A stretch of DNA of 64,000 nt from Chryseobacterium aurantiacum (GCF_003020585.1 NZ_PXUE01000005.1:209710-273709); one strand, 5' to 3'; shown: positions 6,366 through 15,591, counted from the stretch's first letter. The notes: a model not told the origin generated them from the sequence alone. Numbers and translations are program-made.

Positions 6366-8834
6366 TTATACCTCCATATCATTCTCTTCTCCAAATGCTT
6401 TCCAGTAGTTGTATTTCTCCTGATTGGCAAAGGTTGGATCTTCTTTGTAAAAATACAGAAGCCTATCCAAAGCATGGGTATAAGTGGAATATTCCAACGC
6501 TTTTTCGTAGTGACTGATTGCTTTTTTTATGTTTTGCTTTACGCCTAGTCCTCCATCATACAAAATTCCGTAATAGATATTGGAATAGGTATTTTCGCTG
6601 TCTTTTCTTAAATAGCGTTGAAGATTGCTATAATCTCTTTTTTGATAATAGATCTCGGAGATCTTATCCTCATTGAACTGAAATTTCTTTTCTGCCTGCT
6701 TGTAATAATCCAATGCAATATCATAGTCCTGCAATACATAATCACCATAGAAGTATAACAATCCCAGATTTTGCATGGCCAATCCATTTCCCAGCTCTGC
6801 AGACTTGCGGAAACATTTTAAAGCTTTTTTTATGTTCTGGGGGTATCCTATACCATTTTGATAATGATAGCCAAGATTATTCAACGCATAGGTCTGGTCC
6901 TGTAATGCTGCTTTTTCATACAGGGCAAGCCCTTTCTGAAGGTCATAGAACTTCGGAGGGGTAATGTCATCTGTATAAATATAGCCCAGTTCTACCATCA
7001 TATCTGCATTGCCTCGCTCTACTCCTATTTTGTAAAGCCTGATAGCGTCTTTTAGATTTCCTTCTTTAGCATATTCTTCAGCACGGGATGCCAAGGTTTC
7101 ATCATCAAAATAGGCTTCATAGCCGGACCCTGTCTTTTCTTTCCATGTATTGTAGAAATTAAGAAAATATTGCTGGTCTTTTCCCCGAAGATTATATCTT
7201 TTGTCATAAAAAGCACCCATTTGAGAATTGGAAACCTTGTATAATTTTCTTTCCGAATCTAATATAAACATTTCATACCCTTTAAAAAGGCAAAGCAACT
7301 GTTCATCATATTCTATTCCTTCGCAGATATAATCGTAAATCTCACTTTTAAAATCTGTCTTTTGGTCATAATATAGCATTCCTCCGGAAACTAGGATGCG
7401 AAAGACTTCCTGTTTACAGGCTTCAATTTTCTTATATTCTTTAGATGACGGAATCATCCAGCGGTCTTCTGATGCGTCATACAGCCCTATTCCATTTTGG
7501 TCGGAAAGCAGAAATACATTTTTCATAAACTGGGAATACCAGTCTCTGTGAATGTTTTCAATGGTATTGTCTTCTAGTCTAAATTGTTCATTACTTGTAT
7601 CGTAGACATACCAAACCTTGTCTTTTTTGTAAGCAAAAGCTGTATAGCTATAGTCTCCCAAAACCATCATTACATCAATTTCCGAATCTAAAAGGCTTCC
7701 ATCCGGTTTTATAACGCTTGTCTTTTTCTGAAACTTGTTTGGATTGACTCTGTAATAGCCATTTGAGATATGAACCAGTGAATCTTCGGGATGTTCTCCG
7801 AAGTAAATTCCATTCATTGTATAGTAAGATCTCTTGGAAGTTCCTGTCTTTTTACTGTAGATCAAATCATTATAATCATACTCAAAAGGGGTTTCCGAAT
7901 GGTCTGCAATAATCTGTTTGTTGGATAGATTAACTACGCGGTAATTTCCATCTTTTTTTACATTAAAAAGTCCGTTATACCAAAGAATATCCAGTTCTTC
8001 ATATTCACAAGGGATGATAAGTTCTCCAGAAGCAATGTCTATCATTCCCCACTGATCACCAACCTCTACATTTCCATAATTTTTTTTGTCGATAGGAAAA
8101 GTATCAATAGCATCATCATAAATACATTCAATGAGAACCTTTCCGTCATTTCTCAGGTATCCAAATTTTTCATTTTTTTCAGCTACGGCAATACCTTCAG
8201 TATTAAATGCAAAGATTTCATTATAAACGGGAGGCGTTACTATGTTCCCTTTAATATCCATCAGTCCCCAGAGTCCATTTTCCTCAAAAGGTTCTGATGG
8301 GTTTTTATACAATTCATCATTCCAGTATCCCAGTCCATATTCTATCCAGTCTGTTTCCAGCAATTCTAAAAAGGAAGAATACCCTCTTCTTGCAAAAATT
8401 TCTTTTTCCAGCCAGGGCAGGTCCTGATTTCGCATTGCTTTTTCATAGAGCCTATTTTTTTCTGTAATTTCCAATACCCAGTCTTTGGCCTGATCTTTAT
8501 GGCTCTCTTCATTCATGTTGAATACATCCGTTGCATTCATAGAAAAGGTATCATAAGGAAGTGCCTCCAAAAACTCAAACATTGTATTAACCGGCTCGTA
8601 GTATACCTTTTTATAATGGAGTTGATAATGGTCTGCCAACAGTTGATAAAAACGTCTTAATCTTGAAACCCCTTCCTCTTTATCAAAAAAAAGTCCTTTC
8701 CCTTTCGATCTGGGATTTCCACCAAATAAAGGCATGAACAGTTCCGGAATTTCATAGTTCCATTCTCCAAGATAATAGGGATATACATCTTTGGTCTTCG
8801 AATCAAAATTATAGAGATAAATACGGTGTGCCAT
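6366..8834 (-). CDS. WG-repeat and Sel1/TPR-repeat protein
   Basis: 822 residues, no signal peptide. Residues 1-170 form an unassigned N-terminal region. From about 185 there is a series of WG (KWG) repeats: GLWGLMDIKGNIVTPPVYNE at 187-206, KFGYLRNDGKVLIECIYDD near 223-241 and QWGMIDIASGELIIPCEYEE at 261-280, then degenerate copies. Residues of about 600-780 carry Sel1/TPR-like helical repeats, for example ALYEKAALQDQTYALNNLGY and ALKCFRKSAELGNGLAMQNL. Both repeat types are scaffolds for protein contacts; no enzyme motif is seen. The gene starts only 18 bp after the large TPR gene upstream, so the two almost certainly form one operon. Specific role unknown. Confidence 0.85.
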   Translation of the reverse strand: MAHRIYLYNFDSKTKDVYPYYLGEWNYEIPELFMPLFGGNPRSKGKGLFFDKEEGVSRLRRFYQLLADHYQLHYKKVYYEPVNTMFEFLEALPYDTFSMNATDVFNMNEESHKDQAKDWVLEITEKNRLYEKAMRNQDLPWLEKEIFARRGYSSFLELLETDWIEYGLGYWNDELYKNPSEPFEENGLWGLMDIKGNIVTPPVYNEIFAFNTEGIAVAEKNEKFGYLRNDGKVLIECIYDDAIDTFPIDKKNYGNVEVGDQWGMIDIASGELIIPCEYEELDILWYNGLFNVKKDGNYRVVNLSNKQIIADHSETPFEYDYNDLIYSKKTGTSKRSYYTMNGIYFGEHPEDSLVHISNGYYRVNPNKFQKKTSVIKPDGSLLDSEIDVMMVLGDYSYTAFAYKKDKVWYVYDTSNEQFRLEDNTIENIHRDWYSQFMKNVFLLSDQNGIGLYDASEDRWMIPSSKEYKKIEACKQEVFRILVSGGMLYYDQKTDFKSEIYDYICEGIEYDEQLLCLFKGYEMFILDSERKLYKVSNSQMGAFYDKRYNLRGKDQQYFLNFYNTWKEKTGSGYEAYFDDETLASRAEEYAKEGNLKDAIRLYKIGVERGNADMMVELGYIYTDDITPPKFYDLQKGLALYEKAALQDQTYALNNLGYHYQNGIGYPQNIKKALKCFRKSAELGNGLAMQNLGLLYFYGDYVLQDYDIALDYYKQAEKKFQFNEDKISEIYYQKRDYSNLQRYLRKDSENTYSNIYYGILYDGGLGVKQNIKKAISHYEKALEYSTYTHALDRLLYFYKEDPTFANQEKYNYWKAFGEENDMEV

Positions 8835-8852
8835 ATATTTTTATTTCAACAG

Positions 8853-11156
8853 TTAGAATCCAAACTTAGAAAACAGTCCCGGTTTTTTCCATGAAGCCTT
8901 ATATTCATCTGCAACAGGATCATACTCAGAAAATGAGAGTACATGGTCCAATAGAGCGTGGGCATCCTTAAGATTTCCTGCTTGGTACAGTACAAGGGCT
9001 TTTGCCAATTCTACGCTTTCCATAAGATCATCATATCCCCATTCTTCATCATTGTAGATTTTGGTGAATCTTTCTGCCAGCATTAAAGTCTGGTCTTTAT
9101 TATTAAGCTTTGCATAGATTCGGATTCCGTAGCTTAACCAAAGCACATAGTCTTCCGCATCCATAGCATCATCATTTTCAGCATCGTATTGAGTGAATAT
9201 GGAGGCTGCCTCTTCACAATTGCCCTGAAGAAAATTACTTTTAACGATCATATAAATAGTCTTGGCCTTATCAAAATCGTCTAAAAGGAAGTCTTTTTTA
9301 TTCTCCAGATATTTTTGGGCTGCTTTTGCTGTCTCTTTGTAGTTTTCTTCTTCGTTATAGATCTGCATCAAGGCATACTGTGGATTGGGTTCCTTGGGAA
9401 AACGTTCTGCCAGATCATTGTAATAAGTTAATCTGGTATCATGATTTTCACTTTCCAGGCGTTGATAAAGAATTCCCTCCAAAACATTTTTGCCTGCTTC
9501 CAGATCTCTGTAATTATAATCACTGATCTCAGGATTATCCATGGTGTGCTGATAGAAGTAATTAAGAGCTTCTTCAGCATCAGAATACACTTCAGGAGAG
9601 CCTTGTAAACCCAATACTTCTATCTGCCTTGCTCTGTAATAAAGATTTTTATATAAATAGTCTTCATCATCCTCATCATACAAACTGAAATAATTATTCA
9701 GAGCTTCTTCTGCTTTTTCATGGTTTTCTTCGAACAACAATGCATCTATTAGCACAAGATGAAGTTCCCTGAATTCTGAATATTTCAACCCTTCAGAAGC
9801 TACTTTTATTGCAGAAAGATGATCACCCAGCAAAGAATGCTTAATCGCCAGATTATTGCAGCACATGGCTCTGGTATGCATGTCATTATAATAGTTGCTT
9901 TCAAACTGGTCTTCTTCATAATACCTTTGAAATGCTTCATAAGCCTGTTGATAGACCAAAGTATGCACTTCAATCCATTGGATCTGGTCTTCCTCACTCT
10001 CTATTTCCTCTATAAATTCATTGAGACAAACTCCTTCGTTATAAATATTGGTAGGTAAATCTGTAAAGTCTGGAATTTCAGAAGGGATGGTTTTATGTAA
10101 ATGATATTCTGATTCTACCTTACGTCTCCATGCGGTTGCATTGGAAGATCGTTCCAAAGCTTTTTCCAGTAAAGGAATAGCTTCAGAATATTGTCCTGCA
10201 TCATAGAAATACGTTCCTGCAAAATGGTAGCCGGAGAAAGTCTGCGGATGGCTGTTGATAACCTCCAGGGCGTGCTGCTTGTAGAAATCATCTGTAATTT
10301 TCAGCATATCAGCATAATTTCTTTCAATGATCAGCTGATAATAAAAAACATCAGGATTATTGAATCCATTTTGAATTAATTCTGCAAAACGTTGATGCCA
10401 TTCCACTAGTTTTTCTTGTATAAACATGGCGCTGTTACTCCCCTGAATGGCTTTCAGCATCATCTTCAATGAGAGATCCGGCGCATTATTCTCATAGGCA
10501 ATATCTGCAAGATTTATAAAATCAAAATCCTCTCTGCTTACAAATGTAGAGTGCTCGCGATCAATTAGCGCAGTAAGTTCTTCTCCTGAGATCATTTTTT
10601 CCCGATCCAGAAGGTAGATTTTTTTGATCCAGAAGAGTGATGTATTTTTATCTCTCAGTTCACGGTTGTCTGCAAATTCTCTCTGAAAATAATACATTCC
10701 TGCTTCAAGACTATTTAAAAGAGGCTTGTTGTCACCCAGAGATTCATATATTTTGACTAAAAAATCATAGCCATACACTTCATTTTCAGAGTCATCCAAT
10801 AGGCGTTCTGCATAGGCTATAAATTCTGCCTTATTTTCTTCAGTAATATGTTTTTTCGTCCTGCCTATCTGCATCAATGTGTATTCATTGCTTAAAGGAT
10901 AATTCAGGATGTTATAAAGTGCTCTTATGTTGTTGGGATTCACTTTTAGAATTCTACGTAAATAAGGAATCACCTTGTCATGAATAGCAGCATAGGCTTC
11001 TTCGTGCCCTTCGTAGTAAACCTTGTCGTGGTAGGCTACTGCCATTAAGAATAAAACCTCTTCATCCTCAGGATTAGACAATAAATATTGTTCTCCCTCT
11101 GCAATACACTGCTCCAGGTCTCCCTGATAAAACAGTTGCTCTAATTTGTTATACAT
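8853..11156 (-). CDS. Large TPR-repeat protein
   Basis: 767 residues, acidic and nearly all helical, without a signal peptide or membrane segment. It opens with a TPR-like unit (LEQLFYQGDLEQCIAEGEQY) and has further units such as GTYFYDAGQYSEAIPLLEKA around residue 315-335, LAIKHSLLGDHLSAIKVASE in the middle and YQAGNLKDAHALLDHVLSFS near the end. TPR arrays mediate protein-protein contacts; no catalytic domain was found. It is the first gene of a two-gene leftward operon with the WG/Sel1 protein 18 bp downstream. Its function is not known. Confidence 0.83.
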   Translation of the reverse strand: MYNKLEQLFYQGDLEQCIAEGEQYLLSNPEDEEVLFLMAVAYHDKVYYEGHEEAYAAIHDKVIPYLRRILKVNPNNIRALYNILNYPLSNEYTLMQIGRTKKHITEENKAEFIAYAERLLDDSENEVYGYDFLVKIYESLGDNKPLLNSLEAGMYYFQREFADNRELRDKNTSLFWIKKIYLLDREKMISGEELTALIDREHSTFVSREDFDFINLADIAYENNAPDLSLKMMLKAIQGSNSAMFIQEKLVEWHQRFAELIQNGFNNPDVFYYQLIIERNYADMLKITDDFYKQHALEVINSHPQTFSGYHFAGTYFYDAGQYSEAIPLLEKALERSSNATAWRRKVESEYHLHKTIPSEIPDFTDLPTNIYNEGVCLNEFIEEIESEEDQIQWIEVHTLVYQQAYEAFQRYYEEDQFESNYYNDMHTRAMCCNNLAIKHSLLGDHLSAIKVASEGLKYSEFRELHLVLIDALLFEENHEKAEEALNNYFSLYDEDDEDYLYKNLYYRARQIEVLGLQGSPEVYSDAEEALNYFYQHTMDNPEISDYNYRDLEAGKNVLEGILYQRLESENHDTRLTYYNDLAERFPKEPNPQYALMQIYNEEENYKETAKAAQKYLENKKDFLLDDFDKAKTIYMIVKSNFLQGNCEEAASIFTQYDAENDDAMDAEDYVLWLSYGIRIYAKLNNKDQTLMLAERFTKIYNDEEWGYDDLMESVELAKALVLYQAGNLKDAHALLDHVLSFSEYDPVADEYKASWKKPGLFSKFGF

Positions 11157-11379
11157 TATTAATATTTTGTTCTAATAATTCTATCTTTTCATTTGCTGTC
11201 TGCCCCCTATCAATTTGGACATTCTACTATATTGTATGCAAAATATAAAAAACAAAGTGAAAAACAAACGACAATGCTTATAAAATCAGGAGAAACACCC
11301 AATAAAAGCAGTTTTAATTCTTTAGATTTTGGTTTTAAATGATTATTTTTAATCCCAAAATTCAGGAAATTCGGACACT

Positions 11380-12144
11380 ATGCATATGAAAAAAATGATG
11401 ATGGGGCTTTCACTCGCTTTATCGGTTGCTGTTTGGGGACAAAAGAAGTCTGTTCAGAATAGCAAACTCACTCTTTACAGTTACCAGACTTTTGGTTGTG
11501 ACAATAAGGGATATTTTGATTCTTCAAAATATAAAAAGGAGGAGATAGATGGTACTTACCAACTTTTATATCCCTTGGACTGGTCTCCATTTTCTTCTCT
11601 TATTGTTTTTAATCCAACAAAATTTGACCACACTCGCAGCAACGGCATTCAGCTTTTACAACAAGCCGAAAAAGAATATCTGACAAGAAAAAAAGAACTG
11701 TCCGGGATTACAATAATAGATCTTCCGATATGGAAAAAAAAGCATGAAGAAGCTATGGCACTTTTGGAAAACGAATATCAGCTCAGAAAAGAACTTCTTA
11801 GGGCTTATTCTAATCCTCAATCCCTTAAAAGTAGTACATTTTACAATACCTGTAAAGAATATGTTGATGCCATCACCACCCATGATAAGGAGAAAATGTA
11901 TTCGGTATGGAAAAGTTTATTTGAGCCAAAAAATAATGAAGAGACCTATTCTGGTACAAAGGATGCCTTTAATGCTAAATGGAACGATCAACGAAAAGAT
12001 GATTATGCACTTATTGATCTCATTAATGCCTTCAGTAATTGTGCGAACCACAGTTTCAGAACGAAGACAGATGAGGAGGGCACTCTGTTGAAGACTTTCG
12101 ATAAGGTTTTTGTACAACTGAAAAGGGATTGCGACGAGCCATAA
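11380..12144 (+). CDS. Secreted four-cysteine protein, tandem copy 1
   Basis: 254 residues. The signal peptide is MHMKKMMMGLSLALSVAVWG with cleavage likely near GQ; an alternative ATG two codons downstream is equally possible. The mature protein has four well-spaced Cys, in FGCDNKGYFD, NTCKE, NCANHSF and the C-terminal CDEP, which suggests two disulfides in the periplasm or outside. It is clearly paralogous to the next gene: same LTLYSYQTF start, same cysteines, same KKEEIDG and DYALID segments. I do not recognise the family. The ATG context (cact-ATG-c) is shared with copy 2. Confidence 0.78.
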   Translation: MHMKKMMMGLSLALSVAVWGQKKSVQNSKLTLYSYQTFGCDNKGYFDSSKYKKEEIDGTYQLLYPLDWSPFSSLIVFNPTKFDHTRSNGIQLLQQAEKEYLTRKKELSGITIIDLPIWKKKHEEAMALLENEYQLRKELLRAYSNPQSLKSSTFYNTCKEYVDAITTHDKEKMYSVWKSLFEPKNNEETYSGTKDAFNAKWNDQRKDDYALIDLINAFSNCANHSFRTKTDEEGTLLKTFDKVFVQLKRDCDEP

Positions 12145-12240
12145 ACCGTCTGTTTAAAGCAAAAAATTAAAATATTTATTAAATTATAAAAATCGATAGA
12201 TAAAATTCATCTAATTCTTTAATTTTCAAATTTAAAGCCT

Positions 12241-12248
12241 TAATTTTG
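12241..12248 (+). promoter_or_regulatory. Bacteroidota -7 promoter element
   Basis: TAATTTTG, an exact TAnnTTTG match, 38 bp before the ATG of the second four-cysteine paralogue, showing that copy 2 probably has its own promoter. No obvious TTG -33 element. Confidence 0.45.
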
Positions 12249-12286
12249 CACTGAAATTTTAGAAAATTCGGATTCTTTCTACCACT

Positions 12287-13057
12287 ATGCGCGTAAAAAA
12301 TATGATGATTGGGCTTTTCATAGCCTTATCTGCTCCTGTTTGGGGACAAAAAGGCCCTACAAAAACAAACAATCTGACACTATATAGCTATCAGACATTC
12401 AATTGTGATAACAAGGGATATTTTGATGCCACCAAATATGAAAAAGAAGAAATAGACGGCGTTAATAAACTTTTATACAAATTCAACGGGGTTCATTTTG
12501 ATACCAATCCGATCTTTAAGCTATCAAGCCTTGAGGATGTTCGTAAAAATAAAGATATTCATTTAGAAAATCTGGAAAAACAGTATCAGGAAAAGAAGAA
12601 GGAACTTTACAGCCTTAAGGTAATCAACCTTCCTGTATGGCAAAATTTGTATCAAGAGGCCATCAAAACCTTTGAAAATGAATATGAACTGAACAAGGAA
12701 GAAATTCTTGCGTTTTCCGACCCCACTACTCTTAAAGACAGCAAGTTCTATGCAACCTGCAAGGAGCCTATTGATGCTATATCTTCTCCTGACAGGGAGA
12801 AAATGTTTGCCTCATGGAAGATGTATACAGAGCTTAAAAGTAAAAATAATGCAGATCCGCAAGGGGTGATGAATAGGTTCAATGCTAAAATGGAAGATCC
12901 TCAAAAGGAAGATTATGCGCTTATTGATATGATTGGCCTTAGTTTTCATAACTGTGCCAACAGCAGCTTCAGACAGAAACGTGATGACGAAGGAACGGTT
13001 TATAAAAGCTTTGACAAAATCTTTACAAAGCTGAAAAGAAATTGTGATGAACCCTAA
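12287..13057 (+). CDS. Secreted four-cysteine protein, tandem copy 2
   Basis: 256 residues, a paralogue of the upstream gene with roughly half of positions recognisably shared. Signal peptide MRVKNMMIGLFIALSAPVWG, then LTLYSYQTFNCDNKGYFDA. The four cysteines are conserved (FNCDN, ATCKE, NCANSSF, NCDEP) and both copies end exactly at CDEP. The region of about 65-110 is the most diverged between copies. No catalytic pattern is visible; a small disulfide-stabilised exported protein is the most that can be said. The gap to copy 1 is 142 bp and includes a separate promoter element. Confidence 0.78.
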   Translation: MRVKNMMIGLFIALSAPVWGQKGPTKTNNLTLYSYQTFNCDNKGYFDATKYEKEEIDGVNKLLYKFNGVHFDTNPIFKLSSLEDVRKNKDIHLENLEKQYQEKKKELYSLKVINLPVWQNLYQEAIKTFENEYELNKEEILAFSDPTTLKDSKFYATCKEPIDAISSPDREKMFASWKMYTELKSKNNADPQGVMNRFNAKMEDPQKEDYALIDMIGLSFHNCANSSFRQKRDDEGTVYKSFDKIFTKLKRNCDEP

Positions 13058-13231
13058 AGAAAATTAAAGATTTAAATATTATTCTGACAGTACTCGTTTT
13101 GGGTGCTGTTTTTTTATTTAAAAGTCCAGAATAACAGTTAGGTTAAAGAACGGTTAAGGGAAGGTTAATGACGTTCTATTTCTTTGCCTCGGCTATAAAT
13201 AGGTCTATTTTCGCTGGAAAATAGTACTCAT

Positions 13232-14128
13232 ATGGATTTTATTTATCTTTTTTTAACGGCATTTATCAGCATGGCTGTTTCGGCACAAAAGGGACCATTC
13301 GTCATCCCTTTTTCTCTGGAAAACAATTCTGTGTATCTTGAATGCAAGGTGAACAAAACGGATAGCATCAAATTTTTATTTGACACAGGAGCAGATGGAT
13401 CTGTCATCAATATCAATTCAAAGAAAAAAGTAGCTCTGAAAATTGACGGCAAGTCTGAAAACAAAGGTTCCAATGGAGTAAATACAGTGGATTACAGCAG
13501 CCACAATATGGTACAATTCGGAGGCATGCAGAAAGACAATGTTACTTTTACCCTTATTCCTTATGGTACAGTGAATTTTGACGGTGTTTTCGGTACAGAT
13601 ATGATGAAAGGGAATATCATAGAGATTGATTATCACAAAAATGTAATCCGTTTTTATGATGAAAATGATACCTCCATTGATTATTCAGGATATGAAAAAA
13701 TGAAGCTTCATATGGTTGACAACTATCCTACAGTGGAGAGTAGTATGACTGTGAATGGTAAGCAATATTCAGGACTTTTCGGTCTTGATTCCGGCGCAGA
13801 TGATGCTTTGACTATAGCCTCTCCCTATGCTAAAAAAAACGCCTTTAGCAGTAGCATGAAAACTATAGGAAAGGCCACTGCACAGGGCTCAGACGGATCT
13901 GTTTACGAAATGCCGGTGGTACTTTGCCCGTCCATTCAGTTTGCACAGAAATATCTTTACAATGTCCCCATCACACTTTCCGGTTCTACAGAAGGAATTG
14001 ATGCCTCAGAAAAAATAGCGGGATTTTTTGGAAATGGATTTTTAAAAAGATTCAATACCATTATTGATTTTAAGAACCGGTATATTTATTTTAAGCTGAA
14101 TAAAAACTTGTATTCGGAGTTTAACTAA
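13232..14128 (+). CDS. Exported two-lobed retropepsin-like aspartyl protease
   Basis: 298 residues with an N-terminal signal peptide ending near VSAQK. Two retropepsin-like active-site segments are visible in one chain: FLFDTGADGSVININ near residue 48-62 (DTGA) and FGLDSGADDALTI near 183-195 (DSGA). The first is followed by a hydrophobic-hydrophobic-glycine type strand, IDYHKNVIRFYD; the C-terminus has GFFGNGFLKRFNTIIDF, common in periplasmic aspartyl protease-like proteins of Bacteroidota. Two catalytic Asp in one polypeptide imply an intramolecular pepsin-like arrangement. Substrate unknown. It follows the two four-cysteine paralogues on the same strand by 174 bp. Confidence 0.78.
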   Translation: MDFIYLFLTAFISMAVSAQKGPFVIPFSLENNSVYLECKVNKTDSIKFLFDTGADGSVININSKKKVALKIDGKSENKGSNGVNTVDYSSHNMVQFGGMQKDNVTFTLIPYGTVNFDGVFGTDMMKGNIIEIDYHKNVIRFYDENDTSIDYSGYEKMKLHMVDNYPTVESSMTVNGKQYSGLFGLDSGADDALTIASPYAKKNAFSSSMKTIGKATAQGSDGSVYEMPVVLCPSIQFAQKYLYNVPITLSGSTEGIDASEKIAGFFGNGFLKRFNTIIDFKNRYIYFKLNKNLYSEFN

Positions 14129-14267
14129 TTATTTTAAAATGATAATTGATCATAAAAAACACGTATTTGGTTTTGAATTTGATAGCAATATAAAAAGCTC
14201 GGCTATTCCTCTTTCTTCAGAAATATAATGAGGAGTTTCCTGCTGCCAGATCTGTAAATAAACTAGA

Positions 14268-14672
14268 ATGAAAAAACAGGATAAAAATATTTCTTTCAGA
14301 CAAATAGAAATAGTAAATCAATTTCTTGCTGAATTAGACCAACATCTATCTGATCTTCAGTCAGGAAAAGCTGAAACAGCATATGAAGTTAATCAATTTG
14401 CAGAGTTATTGTTTATCAATCCGAATCACTTAAGTGATACTGTCAAAGAAGTCATAGGAAAATCACCATGTGCGGTGTATGAAGAGAAACTGATTGTTAT
14501 TTCTAAAGATATGATCATCCATACCAACAAGCCTATTAATGAGATCGCAAGAATATTAGACTACGATCCGTCCAATTTCACGAAGTTTTTCAAACGATTT
14601 ACTGGTAAAACTCCCAAAAAATACAGAAACGACAATCATCCTGATCTAAAAACAGAAAAGGTTACCATTTAA
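14268..14672 (+). CDS. AraC-type DNA-binding protein, DNA-binding domain only
   Basis: 134 residues, consisting almost entirely of the two helix-turn-helix units of the AraC/XylS family. HTH1 is near 38-65 (AYEVNQFAELLFINPNHLSD) and HTH2 near 90-115 (INEIARILDYDPSNFTKFFK), followed by the family signature FKRFTGKTPKKYR. There is no N-terminal sensing domain, so the signal is unclear. The stop codon lies inside the first unit of a 21-bp direct repeat (14650-14691) that sits just before the promoter of the downstream dehydrogenase gene, which suggests that the dehydrogenase is its target. Confidence 0.85.
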   Translation: MKKQDKNISFRQIEIVNQFLAELDQHLSDLQSGKAETAYEVNQFAELLFINPNHLSDTVKEVIGKSPCAVYEEKLIVISKDMIIHTNKPINEIARILDYDPSNFTKFFKRFTGKTPKKYRNDNHPDLKTEKVTI

Positions 14673-14691
14673 ACAGAAAAGGTTACTATTT
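14650..14691 (+). promoter_or_regulatory. 21-bp tandem direct repeat, likely AraC-type operator
   Basis: Two consecutive 21-bp units (14650-14670 and 14671-14691) identical at 20 of 21 positions; the core is ACAGAAAAGGTTAC. The centre-to-centre distance is two helical turns, the geometry of AraC-family tandem half-sites. Unit 2 abuts the TTG of the downstream promoter, as in class II activation. Unit 1 encodes the last codons and stop of the regulator itself. Confidence 0.55.
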
Positions 14692-14717
14692 TGTCTGTCA
14701 TACGCTTTTTAATTTTA
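14691..14717 (+). promoter_or_regulatory. Promoter of the short-chain dehydrogenase gene
   Basis: TTG at 14691-14693, a 16-bp spacer, then TAATTTTA at 14710-14717 (7 of 8 to TAnnTTTG), 23 bp before the ATG at 14741. The imperfect -7 element fits a promoter that needs an activator. Confidence 0.45.
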
Positions 14718-14740
14718 CACTATTATTTAATGATAAAATT

Positions 14741-15472
14741 ATGACAAGCAAAAAGACAGCTCTGATTACAGGAGCAAATAAGGGAATCGGTTTTGAAACA
14801 GCAAAACAACTTTTACAACTTGGGTATTTCGTTTTCGTGGGAAGCAGAGATCTTGACAGGGGTTTAAAAGCTGTTGAAACCTTAAGGAGTTTAGGCTATA
14901 TGGATGTCGATGTTTTGCAAATTGATGTCACCAATCTACTCTCTGTGCAACAAGCAAGAAATGAATTGGAGTCTAAAATTTCCAAACTGGATGTTCTGAT
15001 CAACAATGCAGGAATAATAGGAGAAATGCCTCAAAATGCATCTTCAATTTCTTTAGATAATATCAGAACCGTTTACGAGACCAATTTTTTTGGAGTAATC
15101 CAGGTAACCCAACACTTTTTGGATTTAATGAAAAAATCCGAACATCCTAGAATAGTAAATGTTTCCAGTGATCTTGGTTCCTTAACTAATCATAGCGATC
15201 CCAATTATGAATTTTATGAGGTTAAACCTATCGCCTACTCCAGCTCAAAAACAGCAGTCAACACTTTTACAGTAATGCTTGCTTATGAGCTTAAAGACAC
15301 CAATTTTAAAATCAATAGTGTCAACCCCGGATTCACCGCTACTGATCTTAATGGATTTACCGGATATCAAACTCCTGAGCAAGGAACTAAAGCTATCATA
15401 CAATTTGCTACAATTGATGAAAATGGGCCTTCTGGAAAATTTTTCAGTGATGGATTTGAAGTAGCCTGGTAA
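14741..15472 (+). CDS. Short-chain dehydrogenase/reductase (SDR)
   Basis: 243 residues, classical SDR length. The NAD(P)-binding motif TGANKGIG is at 10-17, the NNAG motif at 88-91, the catalytic Ser in NVSSDLGS near 142, and YSSSK at 166-170 gives the catalytic Tyr and Lys. The Arg in GSRDLDR after the second strand favours NADPH over NADH, resembling carbonyl-reductase-like SDRs. Substrate unknown. It is 68 bp downstream of the AraC-type gene and appears to be regulated through the direct repeat in between. Cytoplasmic. Confidence 0.92.
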   Translation: MTSKKTALITGANKGIGFETAKQLLQLGYFVFVGSRDLDRGLKAVETLRSLGYMDVDVLQIDVTNLLSVQQARNELESKISKLDVLINNAGIIGEMPQNASSISLDNIRTVYETNFFGVIQVTQHFLDLMKKSEHPRIVNVSSDLGSLTNHSDPNYEFYEVKPIAYSSSKTAVNTFTVMLAYELKDTNFKINSVNPGFTATDLNGFTGYQTPEQGTKAIIQFATIDENGPSGKFFSDGFEVAW

Positions 15473-15543
15473 CTCTATTAAAAAAACTTAAAAAGTAGAA
15501 TATTTTCATTATAATAAAAAAGAGTGATGATGTTGAAACAAAA

Positions 15544-15570
15544 AAGCGCCTCAGAAATTCTGAGGCGCTT
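15544..15570 (-). terminator. Rho-independent terminator of the efflux operon
   Basis: An 11-bp GC-rich stem (AAGCGCCTCAG pairing at 15544-15554 and 15560-15570) followed on the minus strand by a T-run. It lies 22 bp past the stop of the RND gene. The opposite strand has no long T-run. Confidence 0.85.
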
Positions 15571-15591
15571 TCGGTTAATTAAAGGTTTAAT

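Noticed and set aside
13068..13136. Hydrophobic stretch (LNIILTVLVLGAVFLF) in a frame after the second four-cysteine gene
   Set aside because: No ATG, GTG or TTG start precedes it in frame after the last stop, so no gene can be supported.
14139..14228. 29-codon frame starting with ATG upstream of the AraC-type gene
   Set aside because: Too short, no promoter or family resemblance; may be leader sequence.
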